DNA of 64,000 nt from Bretschneidera sinensis (GCA_023935145.1 CM043700.1:100420400-100484399); one strand, 5' to 3'; shown: positions 32,644 through 44,365, counted from the first letter of the stretch. Notes: a model not told the origin generated them from the sequence alone. Program-made: numbers and translations.

Positions 32644-34398
32644 TTAGGAATGTTGTTTTCTTGGCATGGTGTTTCCTCTTAATTGTGCATAAATCCTTGA
32701 GAACTTTTGCATAGGTAGGGACTTGTTAATCACATGTAAAAGAGGAAGATTAAGTTTCGCTTGCCTTAAGTTCTCAAGGATTTCATTATTTATTTCCAGA
32801 TTTTTCTTATTGGATTTTAAGGCGTGGGGGAATGGTGCCGTAACATAATCTTTTGTCACTTCAGGCTCTATAGACAGTTCAACTTCATTACTAGTTTGAC
32901 CTTTTCTCACATCCTCGGGTTTATTCATTGGTGGGATGTGTAGTGAGCTTCCACTTCGGGTCACAATGGAATTTACATCTTTCAAATTTTCTTGTGCTAT
33001 ATGTTGATCGTGAGGTATGGACTGATCTTGGGAAGGGAACTTACCTCGCTCAGTCACACTCAAGGAGCCAATTAATTTAGATACTTGGCTCCTTATTTCT
33101 TTGTTTTCCTCAACCACTTCTGTAATTAGAGCCTCACACCTTTGGTTTGTCTTACATTGTGCTTCTATAAAAGCATGTAAGGTGTCTTCTAAAGAGGTCC
33201 TAGAGGATGAAGGTGCATGATAAGGTGCTGGGTATGATCTAGGGGGTTGTGCATGCTGTTGATTTTCAGATTTCCAGCTGAAATTGGGGTGATTTCACCA
33301 CCTCGGATTGTAAGTGTTAGAGAAAGGTGCTGGAGGTTTCTTGTACATGCCTAAGGTATTACATTGCTCCTCGTACAACCCTCTCGTGTCAACAAATGTG
33401 GGACAATCTTGAGCAGGATGATTAACCCCACCACACACAAAACATGGTTCAAAGATTCGGCTTGATTAACCATGTGTGTTGGTTTTTTAGTTTTTAATGC
33501 CTCTAACTCCCTAGTAAGCATCTCGACCTTGGCCTTAAGATTATCCTCTTCCCTAAGATGGTAGATTCCTCCACCACTAGGGTTTGTCGTAACCTATTTG
33601 TGCTTTCAATAGCACTAGGTCCAGTCCATGTGTGAGCTTTTTCAGCAAGCTCATTGAGGTACTCAATAGCCTCATCAGGGTCTTTTTTTGCAGAAATTCA
33701 CCATTACACATCATCACTACAAATTGGCATTCTCTATAGGTAAGACCCTCATAGAAATAGCTCACTAAACGCCAATTTTCATACCCATGATATGGACACA
33801 TACTTAACAGCTCTTTAAACTTCTCCCAAGACTGATACAAATTCTCGTTTTCCTTTTGTGCAAAGGTGGAGATTTGTCTTTTCAATGCATTAGTCTTATG
33901 TTGAGGGAAGTACTTGTTAAAAAATAATTGGGTTATCTCATTCCATGACTCAATTGATCATGGTCTCAGCAAGTATAACCAACTCTTAGCTTTATCCTTC
34001 AAAGAGAAAGGAAAAAACTTGAGTCTCACGATATCATCAGTTGCATCTTGACTATGAAAAGTCACAACTACTTCCTCAAATTCTCTAATGTGCACATAGA
34101 GGTTTTCATTTTCCAAGCCATGAAAAGTAGGGAGTAATTACATCATCCCTGTTTTAAAATCTTGATGGCGAGTGTTGGTTGGAAACATAATGTATGATGG
34201 TGTGGCTGTCCGGCTAGGGTGTAGGTAATCTCTCAGTGTCCTAGCAACATTTTCATTAAGGTTTTTAGTCATGTTAACAAAATTTTCTATATTTTCTATT
34301 GGGTGTACACTAGGGTGTGATCTAGGTGAGGTCTCACTAACAGACGTGGAAGGGAAAGGTATTTCTAATTGGGGTCCCTTAATGAATCTCTCTCGCAA
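32644..34398 (-). pseudogene. gag of D
   Basis: Athila Gag: RERFIKGPQLEIPFPSTSV, RTLRDYLHPSRTATPSYIMF, stop at 34138, FFPFSLKDKAKSWLYLLRP then TGA (same codon as in J), FFNKYFPQHKTNALKRQIST, EKFKELLSMCPYHGYENWR. A frameshift at about 33690 follows. A zinc knuckle CFVCGGVNHPAQDC lies at about 33400-33445. The tail runs VEENKEIRSQVSKLIGSLSV (coiled) to NNEILENLRQAKLNLPLLH. The last phrase marks the join at which B switches to A-type RT. Confidence 0.9.
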
Positions 34399-34548
34399 AT
34401 CTCTCGGTCTAAATATACACCAACTGAGTTTTTAAAAGTGATAAATAAAACAGAACACAACAAAATCAGAAAATCAAAACTAATAGAAAAGAACGATGGT
34501 ACCGTCTTATCTTAGAGTTGACAAACTTCCTTATAAGTAAGTGCGTTT

Positions 34549-34565
34549 CCCCTAAAACGGTGCCA
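34549..34565 (-). other. primer-binding site of D, degraded
   Basis: Minus-strand TGGCACCGTTTTAGGGG, 13 of 17 bases matching the tRNA-Asp site, a few bases from the LTR end (minus-strand ..GCGTAATCA). Confidence 0.8.
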
Positions 34566-34570
34566 AAATT

Positions 34571-35858
34571 TGATTACGCCCAAAACATATGCGGTTGTTA
34601 TAGCACGGCTTTGGGGTGTTGAATCCACAAGGAAACAAGTTAACTAAAAAACAAGGTGTGAACCACAACACAAACGATAAAGATTTAAGTGAGTAGATAT
34701 GAATTTCTGGTAATGAAGTAATTGTGTAAAATAGATTGTAAAATATAATAGGAGGATAACAAGGATCCGGGAATCGTCCCTAGGTTCGTTGCCCTACACC
34801 TAACTTGATTCAGTTATTTTTATCTCAGTTTCAAGTTTTGCATCCTAAACAGGCAGCCGGCAAGTATTCAATGAGCACATATATAAACCTTAATATGATT
34901 GTAATGAAATACTTCTTATTTTCGATTCATGCACATGTGATATATCCTATAGGTTTATCAAGAAACGACAATATATCTTTGTTGACAATATTACAGTAAT
35001 GGACAAACCTAAAAGCTAGATTTACTGGACTCAATTATACTGAAACAATCTTGACATAAGAGAAGCATGACTAAATTTATATCAAGGAAGAAGATACAAT
35101 CACCAGAATAGATAAGATCTTATAATTAGATAAAGAAGTAAATCATGACAATGTTTGACAATAAATTCTTATTACAACTAAATCAAATAAGGGAAGGTAG
35201 GAACAACTACACCTAGGGATTTATCCCTTCACCTTTCTTGGAAGTTAGTTAGCCATGGTGTCCATGACTAAACACTTTTGTAGATGAGAGCTGCTGCCTT
35301 CAGTTTTCTGGGTTTTTCTTCATAACCAAGATCCCCTCTCTTAAGCCCTAAGTGTCCTATTTATAGTACAAGGGTCCAAGGGGTGTTCTTGGGTTTTAAT
35401 CTAATATTTAAAACCCTAATTAAAGTCTAACTCGGAGATACAATCCTGTGTGCGTACTGCGGTGCTGCTTGAGGAGCACCGCGGTGCTAGGCATAATCTA
35501 GCTGGGCGAGCTTCTGGGCACCGCGGTGCTGGCTGTTTGTTCACAATGAGGGAGTTTCTGGGCATTGCATTGCTGATTGAGGAGCACCGCGGTGCTGGTT
35601 GTTTACTGGTTTTCTTTATGCTTTGCCTCTCCGCAGCCACTCCTATGCTTCGTCGTTCATGAAACCTTGGTGCTTTTAAACAACGATCACTTCTTCTTCT
35701 CTTTGGACTCAAAATACTTGAAAATGCACTGGAATAAGTTAGTCGTCCAATAATATTACTTAAGAGTTATCAACACATAAAAGTGCAATAAAGACCGAGA
35801 AGAGTCATAAAATGCTAACAATTAAACATCGTTGAGATGCATTTTATGGCCCTTATCA
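34571..35858 (-). repeat. 5' LTR of D
   Basis: 1288-bp LTR, minus-strand TGATAAGGGCC (35858) to GGCGTAATCA (34571). TATA box (minus TATAAATA) at 35358-35365. Five copies of a CACCGCGGTGCTGG-like motif, three of them with the palindrome GCACCGCGGTGC, at 35455-35610, upstream of it. Confidence 0.92.
35358..35610 (-). promoter_or_regulatory. LTR promoter of D: GCACCGCGGTGC palindromes and TATA box
   Basis: Perfect palindromes GCACCGCGGTGC near 35484, 35519 and 35584 with decayed copies between them, then TATAAATA at 35358-35365 on the minus strand. Strikingly GC-rich against an AT-rich background. Regulatory role inferred from place and recurrence. Confidence 0.55.
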
Positions 35859-35869
35859 AAACTAGATGA

Positions 35870-36460
35870 GTTATTTCTTACCAAAACTCTCCCTAATAAG
35901 ATATATCTTCTGAAATGAATATTTTCTTTTAAAATGGATTCTAATAAAGAGTTGGAAGATAATCTTGATGTGTTTAATAAACTAGTTCAAGATTTGGCTA
36001 GTTGTAGTATAATATTCCTGGATGAACAATTGGTTGTTATGTTATTGAATTCTCTTCCTGATTATTTTGAAAGTTTGATTAATGTTATTGAATATGGAAG
36101 AGATACACTAACCAAAGAAATTGTGATCAATGCTATAAAGGCTCATGATTTCAAAGCTAAGATGAGGGAAGCATCAAGTGGGGAAGGGCTGTTCGTTAGA
36201 GGAAGGCTAGCAACTAGGTATGGCAGCAACATCTATGGCTACTACTAGGATAAACCAAAGGATAGAGGACAAAGCCATAGGAGAGCACACTCTAAACTGA
36301 GATTTGGAGGAAATAGATGCTACTACTACCATAAGAAGGGTAATTTCAAGAAAGATTGGAAGAAGATGATGGGGGATGAGAAAAGAAGAGGCCATACCAA
36401 CAATGGAGAGGCTTCGGTTGCCAAGGGAGAACAACAAGATGATGTTCTTGTTGTGTGCTA
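35870..36460 (+). pseudogene. gag of copia element F, 5' truncated
   Basis: Enters copia Gag in mid-domain just after D ends (LLNEYFLLKMDSNKELEDNL). It reads DVFNKLVQDLASCSIIFLDE, LLNSLPDYFESLINVIEYG and TLTKEIVINAIKAHDFKAKM, the UBN2-type capsid pattern. The zinc knuckle at about 36318 reads CYYYHKKGNFKKDW: three of the four ligands of CX2CX4HX4C are changed. A stop lies at 36246. The N-terminal half is missing, removed with the rest of the 5' LTR. Confidence 0.9.
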
Positions 36461-36716
36461 GAATGTGAGCAAGTGGCAGGGCAGTGAGAGATAGATCTTA
36501 GATTTCAGATGCACTTATCATATGTATCCTCACCAGGATTGGTTCAAGAATTTCAAGGAAACCAATGATGGAAAAGTTTTCTTGGGGAATGATACTTCTT
36601 GCCAAGTGAGGGGTATAGGAGACATCCAGTTGAGGATGTTTGATGGAGTTACTAGGCTGCTGTGGAATGTGAGATATCTTCTGAATTTGAGAAAAAATTT
36701 GATCTCATTAGGGTAG
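36461..36716 (+). pseudogene. protease of copia element F, active site lost
   Basis: Copia protease signature 'ILDxGCTYHM' appears as ILDFRCTYHMYPHQDWF, so the catalytic Asp is kept but Ser-Gly of D-S-G is changed to Phe-Arg. It continues FLGNDTSCQVRGIGDIQLRM and NVRYLLNLRKNLISLG. Stops lie at 36462 and 36715. Confidence 0.85.
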
Positions 36717-37555
36717 TTGGATTCCATAAGGTACACACACAAAGCAGAGGGAGGGAAGATCAAAGTAACCAAGGGATCTTTGATAGTGATCAAAGAAGCA
36801 ATGAAAGATGGTCTTTATGAGATGATTGGAGGCACGGACATCAAGGATCAAGCAACAAGCTTGATGGTTGAGATGGATAAAGCAGTACTTTGGCATAATC
36901 GCTTGGGATATATGAGCGAAATGGGGCTGCAAGTTCTCAGCAAGAATGGTTTACTTCTGATAATGACAAGGTAGAGAAACTTGATTTCTGTGAATGTTAC
37001 ATTCTTGGGAAGCAACATCGGGTCAGCTTCAACACCAGAGTGCACAAATCAAAGGGTATTCTTGATTATATTCATGTCGTTCTTTGGGGACCAGCAAGAA
37101 CACCAACACAGGGAAGTAATCTTTACTTTCTGTCTTTAATTGATGATTATTTTAGAAAGGTTTGGGTTTATTTGCTTAAAAATAAATAAAATGCTTTGAA
37201 TAAACTTGTGGTGTGGAAAAAGCTGGAAGAAACTCAAACGGGTAAGGTAGTTAAGGTGTTAAGAACTGATAATGGCTTAGAATTTTTTAATAAAGATTTT
37301 GATAAATTTTGTGAGTTAAATGGGATTCTAAGACATGGAATGGTTGTGAAAACCCCTCAGCAAAATGGAGTTGCTGAGAGGATGAATATGACCATTATGG
37401 AAAAGGTTAGGTACATGTTAATTGGTTTTGGATTACCCAAATGTTTTTTGGGGGAAGCTGTGTCTATTGCTGCGTATTTGGTTAATAGATCACCCTCTAG
37501 AGCTTTAGATCTCAAGACTCCCAAGGAGATGTGGAGTGGTAAACCCCTAAGTTAA
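36717..37555 (+). pseudogene. integrase of copia element F
   Basis: Pre-integrase part (KAVLWHNRLGYMSEMGLQVL; the CX2C arm is CECYIL in a shifted frame). Core residues: LIDDYFRKVWVYLLKNK (Asp) then a stop at 37186, RTDNGLEFFNKDF (Asp), and PQQNGVAERMNMTIMEKVR (Glu). It ends AAYLVNRSPSRALDLKTPKE. All three catalytic acids are still present, but the frame is broken by a frameshift near 36970 and two stops. Confidence 0.9.
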
Positions 37556-39340
37556 GCAACTTTAGGACTTTTGGATATGTTGCGTTTGCATATCAAAAGG
37601 ATGATAAACTTAGCTTAAGATCTAGAAAGTGTGTGTTTCTAGGATATGGTGAAGAGGTTAAGGGGTATAGGTTGTGGTCCTTAGAACCAAAAGGAATGAA
37701 ACTCATAATAAGTAGGGATGTCATTTTTAATGAGCATGTATTTCCCTATTTGGAGAAAACTAACCTTGTAGGGGATAGTGGGCAAACCAGCCCGGTTTAT
37801 GTGGAGCATAGTATCAAGGAAAATTCTGTTCAGGTAGAGCAAGGAAGGCAAGAGGGTTCGGACCAGGTAGAGCCCATTGATGAAGGCCAAGCTCAAGATA
37901 TTCAAGAGGAGGCTGAACTAGAAGGAGATGATGCAGGGAATTGGAATGATTATCAGCTCACAAGGAACCGAGAAAGGAGGCTGGTCAGACCACCTTTGAG
38001 ATATAGTTTTGCGGATGCTAATGTAGTAGCTCCTTATTCAGAAGGAGAGATTGAACTAGAAACTTACATTGATGCCATGAGATGTAAGGATTCATCAAGA
38101 TGGAAGCTAGCTATGGTGGAGGAAATGCATTCTTTGAGGGAGAACAACTATTGGAAATTGAGGCCTAAACCAGGAAAACAGAGAGTTTTAGATAGTAAGT
38201 GCACTTACAATATCAAAGAAGGGAACCCTCCAGGGTATGAAGTCCGAAATAAGGCTAGGCTGGTGGCGAAGGGGTTCACACAAAAAGAAGGCATAGATTT
38301 CATAGAAATTTTCTCACCAGTTGTGCCCAAGGTGGAGGAAATGGTGATTATCCTCATCTATGTCGATGATATGCTGTTGGTTGGGAACAACAGGGAGAGG
38401 ATAGAAAAGTTAAATTCTCAACTCAGTTCGGAGTTTGAAATGAAAGATCTTGGCTATGCATAGAAGATCATTGGGATGAGTATAATCCGAGAAAGGGAGA
38501 GAAACAGGCTTAAGGTTTCTCAGTCTTCCTACATAGAAAAGATGATATCTAAGTTTTCTATAGAAGATAGTTAACCAGTGAAGATTCCCCTTGATGGTCA
38601 TTTCAAGTTCTCCAATGATCAATTTCCTAGATTGGATGAAGAGAGGAAGGAAATGGAAAAGATCCCTTAATCTAGTGCGGTTGGATTTGTAATGTTCATC
38701 ATGGTAAGCACTAGACCCGACATTGCTCATGCAATTAGTGTTCTCAACAGGTTTATAAGTAATCTCGGAAAGGAGCATTGGCTTGGGATGAAGCAGTTGC
38801 TGAGGTATTTGAAGGGAAGCCTAGATACGGGGCATGTTTATGAGAAGAGGGGTAAGTCCATCTGTCTAGAAGGTTATGCTGATCCGAACTATGGAGTAGA
38901 CCAGGATAAAAGAATATCGATTACCTCATGCTTCTTCAACTTAACCGAATGTTGTATAAGTTTGAAGGCTTAGTTGCAGCCGATGGTAGCACTCTCAACA
39001 ACCGAGGCTGAGTACATAGCGGCTACAGAAGCCATAAAGGAGGCTATGTGGTGCAAAGGGTTATTGGAAGAGTTGAAGGTCCTAAAAGAGCAGGTGGTAA
39101 TGAATTCGGATAGCCAAAGTGTGTTGCACTTGTGTAGGAACCCAGTGTTCCATGAGAAGACTAAGCATATGGATGTTCGATATCATTTCATTCGGGAAAA
39201 TGTTACGAAATGATGCATTCATGTGGACAAAGTCGCTGCGGAAGAAAATCCTGCAGATTTAGGCACTAAAGTTCTATCTCTATGCAAGTTTAATCATTGC
39301 CTTGGACTTCTTAGGATTGGAGTTGGTTGATATGGTGACT
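37556..39340 (+). pseudogene. reverse transcriptase and RNase H of copia element F, RT internally deleted
   Basis: RT: SRWKLAMVEEMHSLRENNYW, NKARLVAKGFTQKEGIDF, then FSPVV jumps directly to PKVEEMVIILIYVDDMLLVG. The usual copia segment between these (with 'MDVKTAFLHG', 'QPEGF' and 'LKKSLYGLKQ' motifs) is absent, an in-frame loss of roughly 90-100 codons. YVDD at 38359-38370 is kept. After stops at 38461, 38572 and 38668: TRPDIAHAISVLNRFISN. RNase [61 protein letters not shown]. Dead enzyme. Confidence 0.92.
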
Positions 39341-39867
39341 AAAGTTGAGTTTGAATCCTAAGTTCTCTGCATAATGGGTTCGGGTTTAATCGCTTAGACA
39401 AAGGTAGAGATTGTTGGTATTTGTCTAAGGATTAAACTGGTTGAAGAGTTCAGCATCAGGTCCAGGTGTGCGCTGCGGCACAGGTGGTGTCCCCCACGGC
39501 CACCAGCAAAGGAGGAAATCCAAGGAGGTGTGTGTCACGGCACAGCCTCCCCCACGCCGTGGCGCCTAGAAAGGATGAAGACCTGGAAGAGTTTCTACCC
39601 TGTGTCCGCCGCAACAACCCTGTTATGGGCTGCTGCGCCAAGTACATTTGATACTTCCTTATCAACACTTTGGATTGGTGTGTGGGGCTTGGTTAAAATG
39701 CACAGGATCACTTAGACTTGTTGAAGGGCTATGATTCATTGGTCATCAAGATCTAAGGGTTGAGATTGTCTTCAAGATTGGTTCAAGAAGTGGTTGCACT
39801 ATATAAAGGATCATTTAGGAGCAATAACAAAATGTGTGTGAAATAGAACACATGGTGTGTGAGAGTG

Positions 39868-41433
39868 TGATGAGAGTCATAAAATGCATCTAAACAGTAC
39901 TTAACTGTTAGCATTTTAGGGTTGATCAAGGTTGGAATTATACTTTTATACCTTAATAACTTTAAAGTGTTATTCTTAAATCGTTGACTTATTTCAGTGC
40001 ATTTTCAGGTACTTTGAGCTTTAAAAAAAGAGATAGAAAAGCTATCATCATTTTAAACACGAAGGTTCAATGAATACTCGAGTGAGATAATGGTCGCGGA
40101 AGAGTCAAGATGAAGAGAAACCAAGAAAGGAGATCTACTAAATTGCCAGAATTTCCCATACAGATCAATCATCTTTGAAAATTAAATTGTATTGATGCAA
40201 GAAGAACCAGGAGATGAGCCATATATGCTTAGAAAGATCCAGAAGTCTATTTTCTGGAGAATTTTACGGCTTGTAAAAATGATTTTTCTAGAGAAAGTTA
40301 TGGCAGTTTTAGTAGACAAAGGTCAGGCTGTGCGGGCTGTGCGGGATTTCAGCGTGATTTTGGGCTTAAATCCCACATCCCACATCAGTTGGAAAACACA
40401 TTTCTATATCCCACATCCTACATCGGATTGGAAACACATTGCACTCTTGGTATTTCCCTATAAAAGGCCTACTTCACTTCAGCTTTGAGGCATCAATCGG
40501 AGCTCATCTGAAATCATCAGAGAGTGAATCCATAGGGCCTTTAGGAGCAATCCAGAGGGCCTTTAAGACGAATCCGAAGTATAATTTTGGAGGGCAAGCT
40601 GAGGAATCACCGAAGCTTTCACTACCAAGGAGGTGATGATCGTTGAGAGGCCAGAGGCAAGTCAAGGAAGTATGAGCTCAATGGCCAGCTAATCTCCAAG
40701 CAAGGCGAATGGATGAATCCCTAGGTGTAGTTGTTCTTATTTTCATTTATTTGATTCAGTTGTAGTTGGATATTATTTTCATTAAACATTGTTATGTTTT
40801 ATTCTTTAATTTAATTAGTAGATTTTTTATTAGTCCGGTGGTTGCATGCTTCTTTTCCATATAAGTCTAGTCATGCTTTTCTTATGTGTATCTGTTTAGG
40901 TATGATTGAGTCTGGTAGATCTCTTTTATAGATTTGTACATTGTTGCGGTATTATCGTTTAGATATACCGTCATCTTTTGATAATTTATAAGTTAGGTCA
41001 TGTGTGCTTGAAAGTAAAGAATAATTCATATCAATTACATTAGGGTTTATACATGCGCTTTAATTGAACATTTGCCGATTGCCTGTTTGGGATGTGAAAC
41101 TTGCAATCGAGATAAAAATGACTGAATCAAGTTAGGATTAGGGCAACGAACCTAGGGAGGATTTCCAGAACCTTTTTATTTCTTATTAAATCTGTTTACA
41201 CAATTTCCTTCACACTATTTTCACATAATTCAAATTCTTTCAATCAATCTTTTATCGTCTGTGTTAAAATTCACACCTTATTTTGTAATTAATTTGTTTC
41301 CCTGTGGAATCGACACCTCAAAGCTGTGCTACAATAACTGTGTTTTGTTTTGGGCGTAATCAAATTTTGGCGCCGTTGCCGGGGAAATGCGCTTAAGTAC
41401 GAGGAAGATTGTAAACTTTTGACATGATGGTAG
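39868..41433 (+). mobile_element. Athila-type fragment G (LTR, primer site and leader only)
   Basis: A 1495-bp J-family LTR (39868-41362, TGATGAGAGTC to GGGCGTAATCA), an intact tRNA-Asp primer site and about 50 bp of leader, then copia LTR sequence resumes at GACAC. Gag, pol and the 3' LTR are missing, and no target duplication matches the left flank GAGTG. So this is a truncated insertion, not a clean solo LTR. TATAAAAG at 40459-40466. Confidence 0.88.
41368..41384 (+). other. primer-binding site of G (tRNA-Asp), perfect
   Basis: TGGCGCCGTTGCCGGGG, all 17 bases complementary to the 3' end of plant tRNA-Asp. Confidence 0.95.
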
Positions 41434-41828
41434 AAGACACTAAACACAAGAGAGATTCACTGAAGAGAGGTTGGTTGTTTAGAGAGAGAGTAGTATAGAT
41501 TGGGGATTCAAGAGCTTTGTAATTGGAAATTTCTTAGGGAAAATTCTAGGGAAACACTTAGTTCTTGTCATTTTCTTTTTCTCTTTTTCGTTCTTCAAGA
41601 ACAAGAGGGTTCTTGAAGAGGTATTGTTGTAATTGCAAGAACTCCATTGATTTAGTGCAGAGAGCTCTAAGGAGATCACGGGGACGTAGGCACACTACCG
41701 AACCTCGATAACAATTGTTTGTGTTCTTTCTTTGATTGGTCTGATTGCTGTTTATTACAAGTCATTCTAGACTTGGGTGTTTGGAAGATCACCACCTGGG
41801 ATTCCGCAAGGTGATTTCCAACAGAGAT

Positions 41829-43486
41829 TATATGTGACGCATCAGATTAAGCAGTTGGAGCTGTTTTAGGGTAGTGTGTTGATAAACTCTCCCATGTCTT
41901 CTACTATGCAAGCAGAACTCTAAACGATGTATAACTCAATTACTCTACCACTGAGAAGGAGTTGCTAGCAGTCATTGTTGCATTGGACAAGTTCAGATCC
42001 TACTTATTAGGATCGAAAGTTATTATCTACTCGGATCATGCAGCGTTGAAGTATCTTTTCTCTAAAAAAAATGCTAAATCTTCTCTTATCCGATGGATCT
42101 TTTTACTTCAGGAGTTCGACATAGAGATTCAGGATAAGAAAGGTTCCGAAAATGTGGTGGTGGACTATTTGTCTAGGTTGATAGTGGATTTCACTGAGGC
42201 CGCCATTCCCATTTCTGAGACCTTTCCTGATGAGCAATTGGTGCACATTACTCACAATCACGTACCATGGTTTGCTGATATAGTGAACTATCTTGTCACC
42301 TGTCAAATGCCTTTACATTGGGGGCGACAAGATAAGTCCAAGTTTTTGGCCATTGTAAAGCATTTTTTTTGGGATGATTCTTACCTGTTCAAGTATTGTC
42401 CCGATCAGATCCTTAGAATGTGTATTCCTGAGCATGACCAATCTAATGTCATCTCCTTTTGTCATGATCATGCTTGTGGAGGCCATTCAGTGCTCAGAAG
42501 ATCGTTGCGAAGATTTTGCAGTGTGCATTCTATTGACCTACCCTGTTGTTAGACTCTCACACCTACTGTGTATCTTATGAGCGTTGCCAAAAGCTAGGGA
42601 ATATTTCTTGGGGGAATATGATGCCTTTCAATGTTATTCTGATCGTTGAGATTTTTGACGTGTGGGGCATTGATTTTATGGGACCTTTTCCAAACTCCTT
42701 TGGCTATCTGTACAAAGGTTGTTACATGCAAGACCAATGACCACAGAGTTGTGATCCAGTTTTTGATAGACACTGTTTTTGCTCGTTTTGGTATGCCTCG
42801 AGCAATCATAAGTGATGGAGGTTAGCACTTTTGTAACCGGATTTTTGAGTAGTTGATGAAGAAGTATTTCATCACACATAAGGTTGCCACCCCGTATCAC
42901 CCGCAGACGAGTGGACAAGTGGAAATTTCTAATCGTTAGATCAAGAACATTTTGGAGAAGACTGTGAACCCTAGTAGAAAAGATTGGTCTCTGCGATTGA
43001 ATGATGCACTGTGGGCATATCAGACAGCATTCAAGACGCCAATTGGCATGTCTCCATATCATCTTGTGTATGGAAAAGCATGTCACCTTTCAGTTGAATT
43101 AGAGCGTGGAACGTATTGGGCTATCAAGTAGCTGAACTTCAATCTTTTGAAGGTTGGCTTACAAAGGAAGCTCTAACTCAATGAATTAAAGGAGCTGCGG
43201 AATGAACAAGGCTCATGACCAGAACATTTTGAGACGATCTTTTGAGCCTGGTAAAAAAGTTCTTCTTTACAATTCACGCTTGCAATTTTTTCCAGGCAAG
43301 CTCAAATCTCGATGGATAGGCCTATTTATTATTTGGTCGGTTTTTCCTCGTGGGGCCGTCGAGATTGAGGATCCAAAGAATGGTAACACTTTCAAGGTGA
43401 ATGGATAGAGGCTGAAACCATTCTTGGAGTTGAGGAGTCTGGAGATTGAGACGACATTGTTAGAGGATCCTAGTTACCCAGAGTGA
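41829..43486 (+). pseudogene. RNase H and integrase of element A
   Basis: Continues the frame broken at 25113: [54 protein letters not shown]. Then the zinc arm (HDHACGGH) with a frameshift at about 42485 and CVSYERCQKLG. Integrase core [17 protein letters not shown], then a deletion of about 20 codons, [34 protein letters not shown] and [20 protein letters not shown]. The C-terminal part has frameshifts after 43190, and the piece ends at TGA 43486. First and second catalytic Asp and the Glu of GQVEIS are present. Confidence 0.9.
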
Positions 43487-44365
43487 TTGTCGTCTACTAT
43501 GGAGAGTCTGGTTGAAGACTTTAAACTTAGCACTCATGGGAGGCACCCCATAGCATATCCTGTATGTTTTTATTATTTTTCATATTTTTTGTTACTGTTT
43601 ATTTCTAGTATTTTTAATTGTTTTCCAATATTACTTTAGTCTTTATTTTTCAGGGACAACACGTACTTCAGTTCAAGTTTGGGGGTATGCTATGAGCCAT
43701 GCTAGTCCAACTAGTTCTCCATCTCCTAGGTCAGCTCTTTCCATATTATCCACACATTGGAGACAATGTGTAATTTAAGTTTGGGGGTATAGGAGACACA
43801 TTACACACACTTTGTCCCAGTTTGTTGTTGTTTTTCATTTCTTCATTTTTAAGAGAAGATAAATGCATGCTCATGTTGTTTTGAAATTTTGGGTGACTAA
43901 ACAAATATTGTGATGCGATTTCATTGGAAAGCTTAAAATTTTGAACACATGATCTAATGATAGAGTTTTAAAGTTTAGTTACTTACTTTAGGCATTTGAG
44001 AATTCACATGTTTGATCTAATCTGACATGAGCACATTAGCACATAATTGTGTGAGGTATGACATGTGATTTTAACGTGTATTTTTCCATGGCTTAGTTGA
44101 TTCAGGATGACTTGTTGGATGGACACTTTGGCATAAAAAAATTTTGCACAAAAAGAGAAAAATGCTCATCATTGATAAACTTTCCACTGAGTAACTGGAC
44201 CTCTTGCCTCTGTAAGCAGTGAGTGTTCACATCAAAAGGTGAGAATTTTAATTGGTTGCATTCAAACCAGTTTAGTTTCATAGTCTTTTTTTACTCGAGT
44301 TAGTAAGTCCTTAGGGGTGTCTTTACGCCTAATGCCCTAAAACCATCTGGTTTGGGAGTCATTAA
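43487..44365 (+). other. 3' untranslated region of A, first part
   Basis: No ORF. In order: TCTGGTTGAAGACTTTAAAC (43508), AAGTTTGGGGGT (43676), the perfect inverted repeat ACACATTGGAGACAATGTGT (43752-43771), a second AAGTTTGGGGGT (43777), the CACTGAG .. CTGTAAGC block (44181-44250) and the twin hairpin block (44306-44362), cut at ATTAA by E. The A UTR resumes at 49986. Confidence 0.75.
44361..44365. repeat. target-site duplication of E (ATTAA)
   Basis: ATTAA before the 5' LTR of E; partner at 49981-49985 right after the 3' LTR. The A UTR rejoins as GGGAGTCATTAACTTAACAC. Confidence 0.9.

Larger units (their letters stand above)
25428..35858 (-). mobile_element. Athila-type element D, minus strand, left end truncated
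   Basis: Minus-strand element with a complete 5' LTR (right), primer site, Gag, protease, RT, RNase H, integrase, a Transposase_32-like ORF and only 173 bp of its 3' LTR. The missing outer part of that LTR and the adjoining copia LTR and gag sequence were removed together. Gag is of the J/B type. Coding regions are moderately decayed. Confidence 0.9.
25114..41823 (+). mobile_element. Ty1/copia element F, holding D and G
   Basis: Plus-strand copia element bounded by GAGAT duplications; net length about 4.7 kb without D and G. Order is copia: gag, protease, integrase, RT, RNase H (integrase before RT). The 5' LTR and the start of gag are mostly lost at the D junction. The 3' LTR is interrupted by G. 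Same family as K. Coding sequence is damaged at several catalytic sites. Confidence 0.92.
39412..41823 (+). repeat. 3' LTR of copia element F, interrupted by G
   Basis: TGTTGGTATTTGTC at 39412 to GTGATTTCCAACA at 41823; net about 850 bp. GC-rich block (GTGCGCTGCGGCACAGG .. CACGCCGTGGCGCC) at 39464-39640 and TATATAAAG at about 39800. G splits it between 39867 and about 41434. Alignment with LTR K shows only four or so bases missing at the break. Confidence 0.9.

Noticed and set aside
35450..35662. Plus-strand ORF in LTR D with repeated LLEEHRGAG peptide
   Set aside because: The peptide repeat is a direct product of the GCACCGCGGTGC array; no evidence that it is translated.
39868..41433. G as a clean solo LTR from unequal recombination
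   Set aside because: A solo LTR would end at the LTR boundary and have a matching target duplication. Here primer site and leader remain and flanks do not match.
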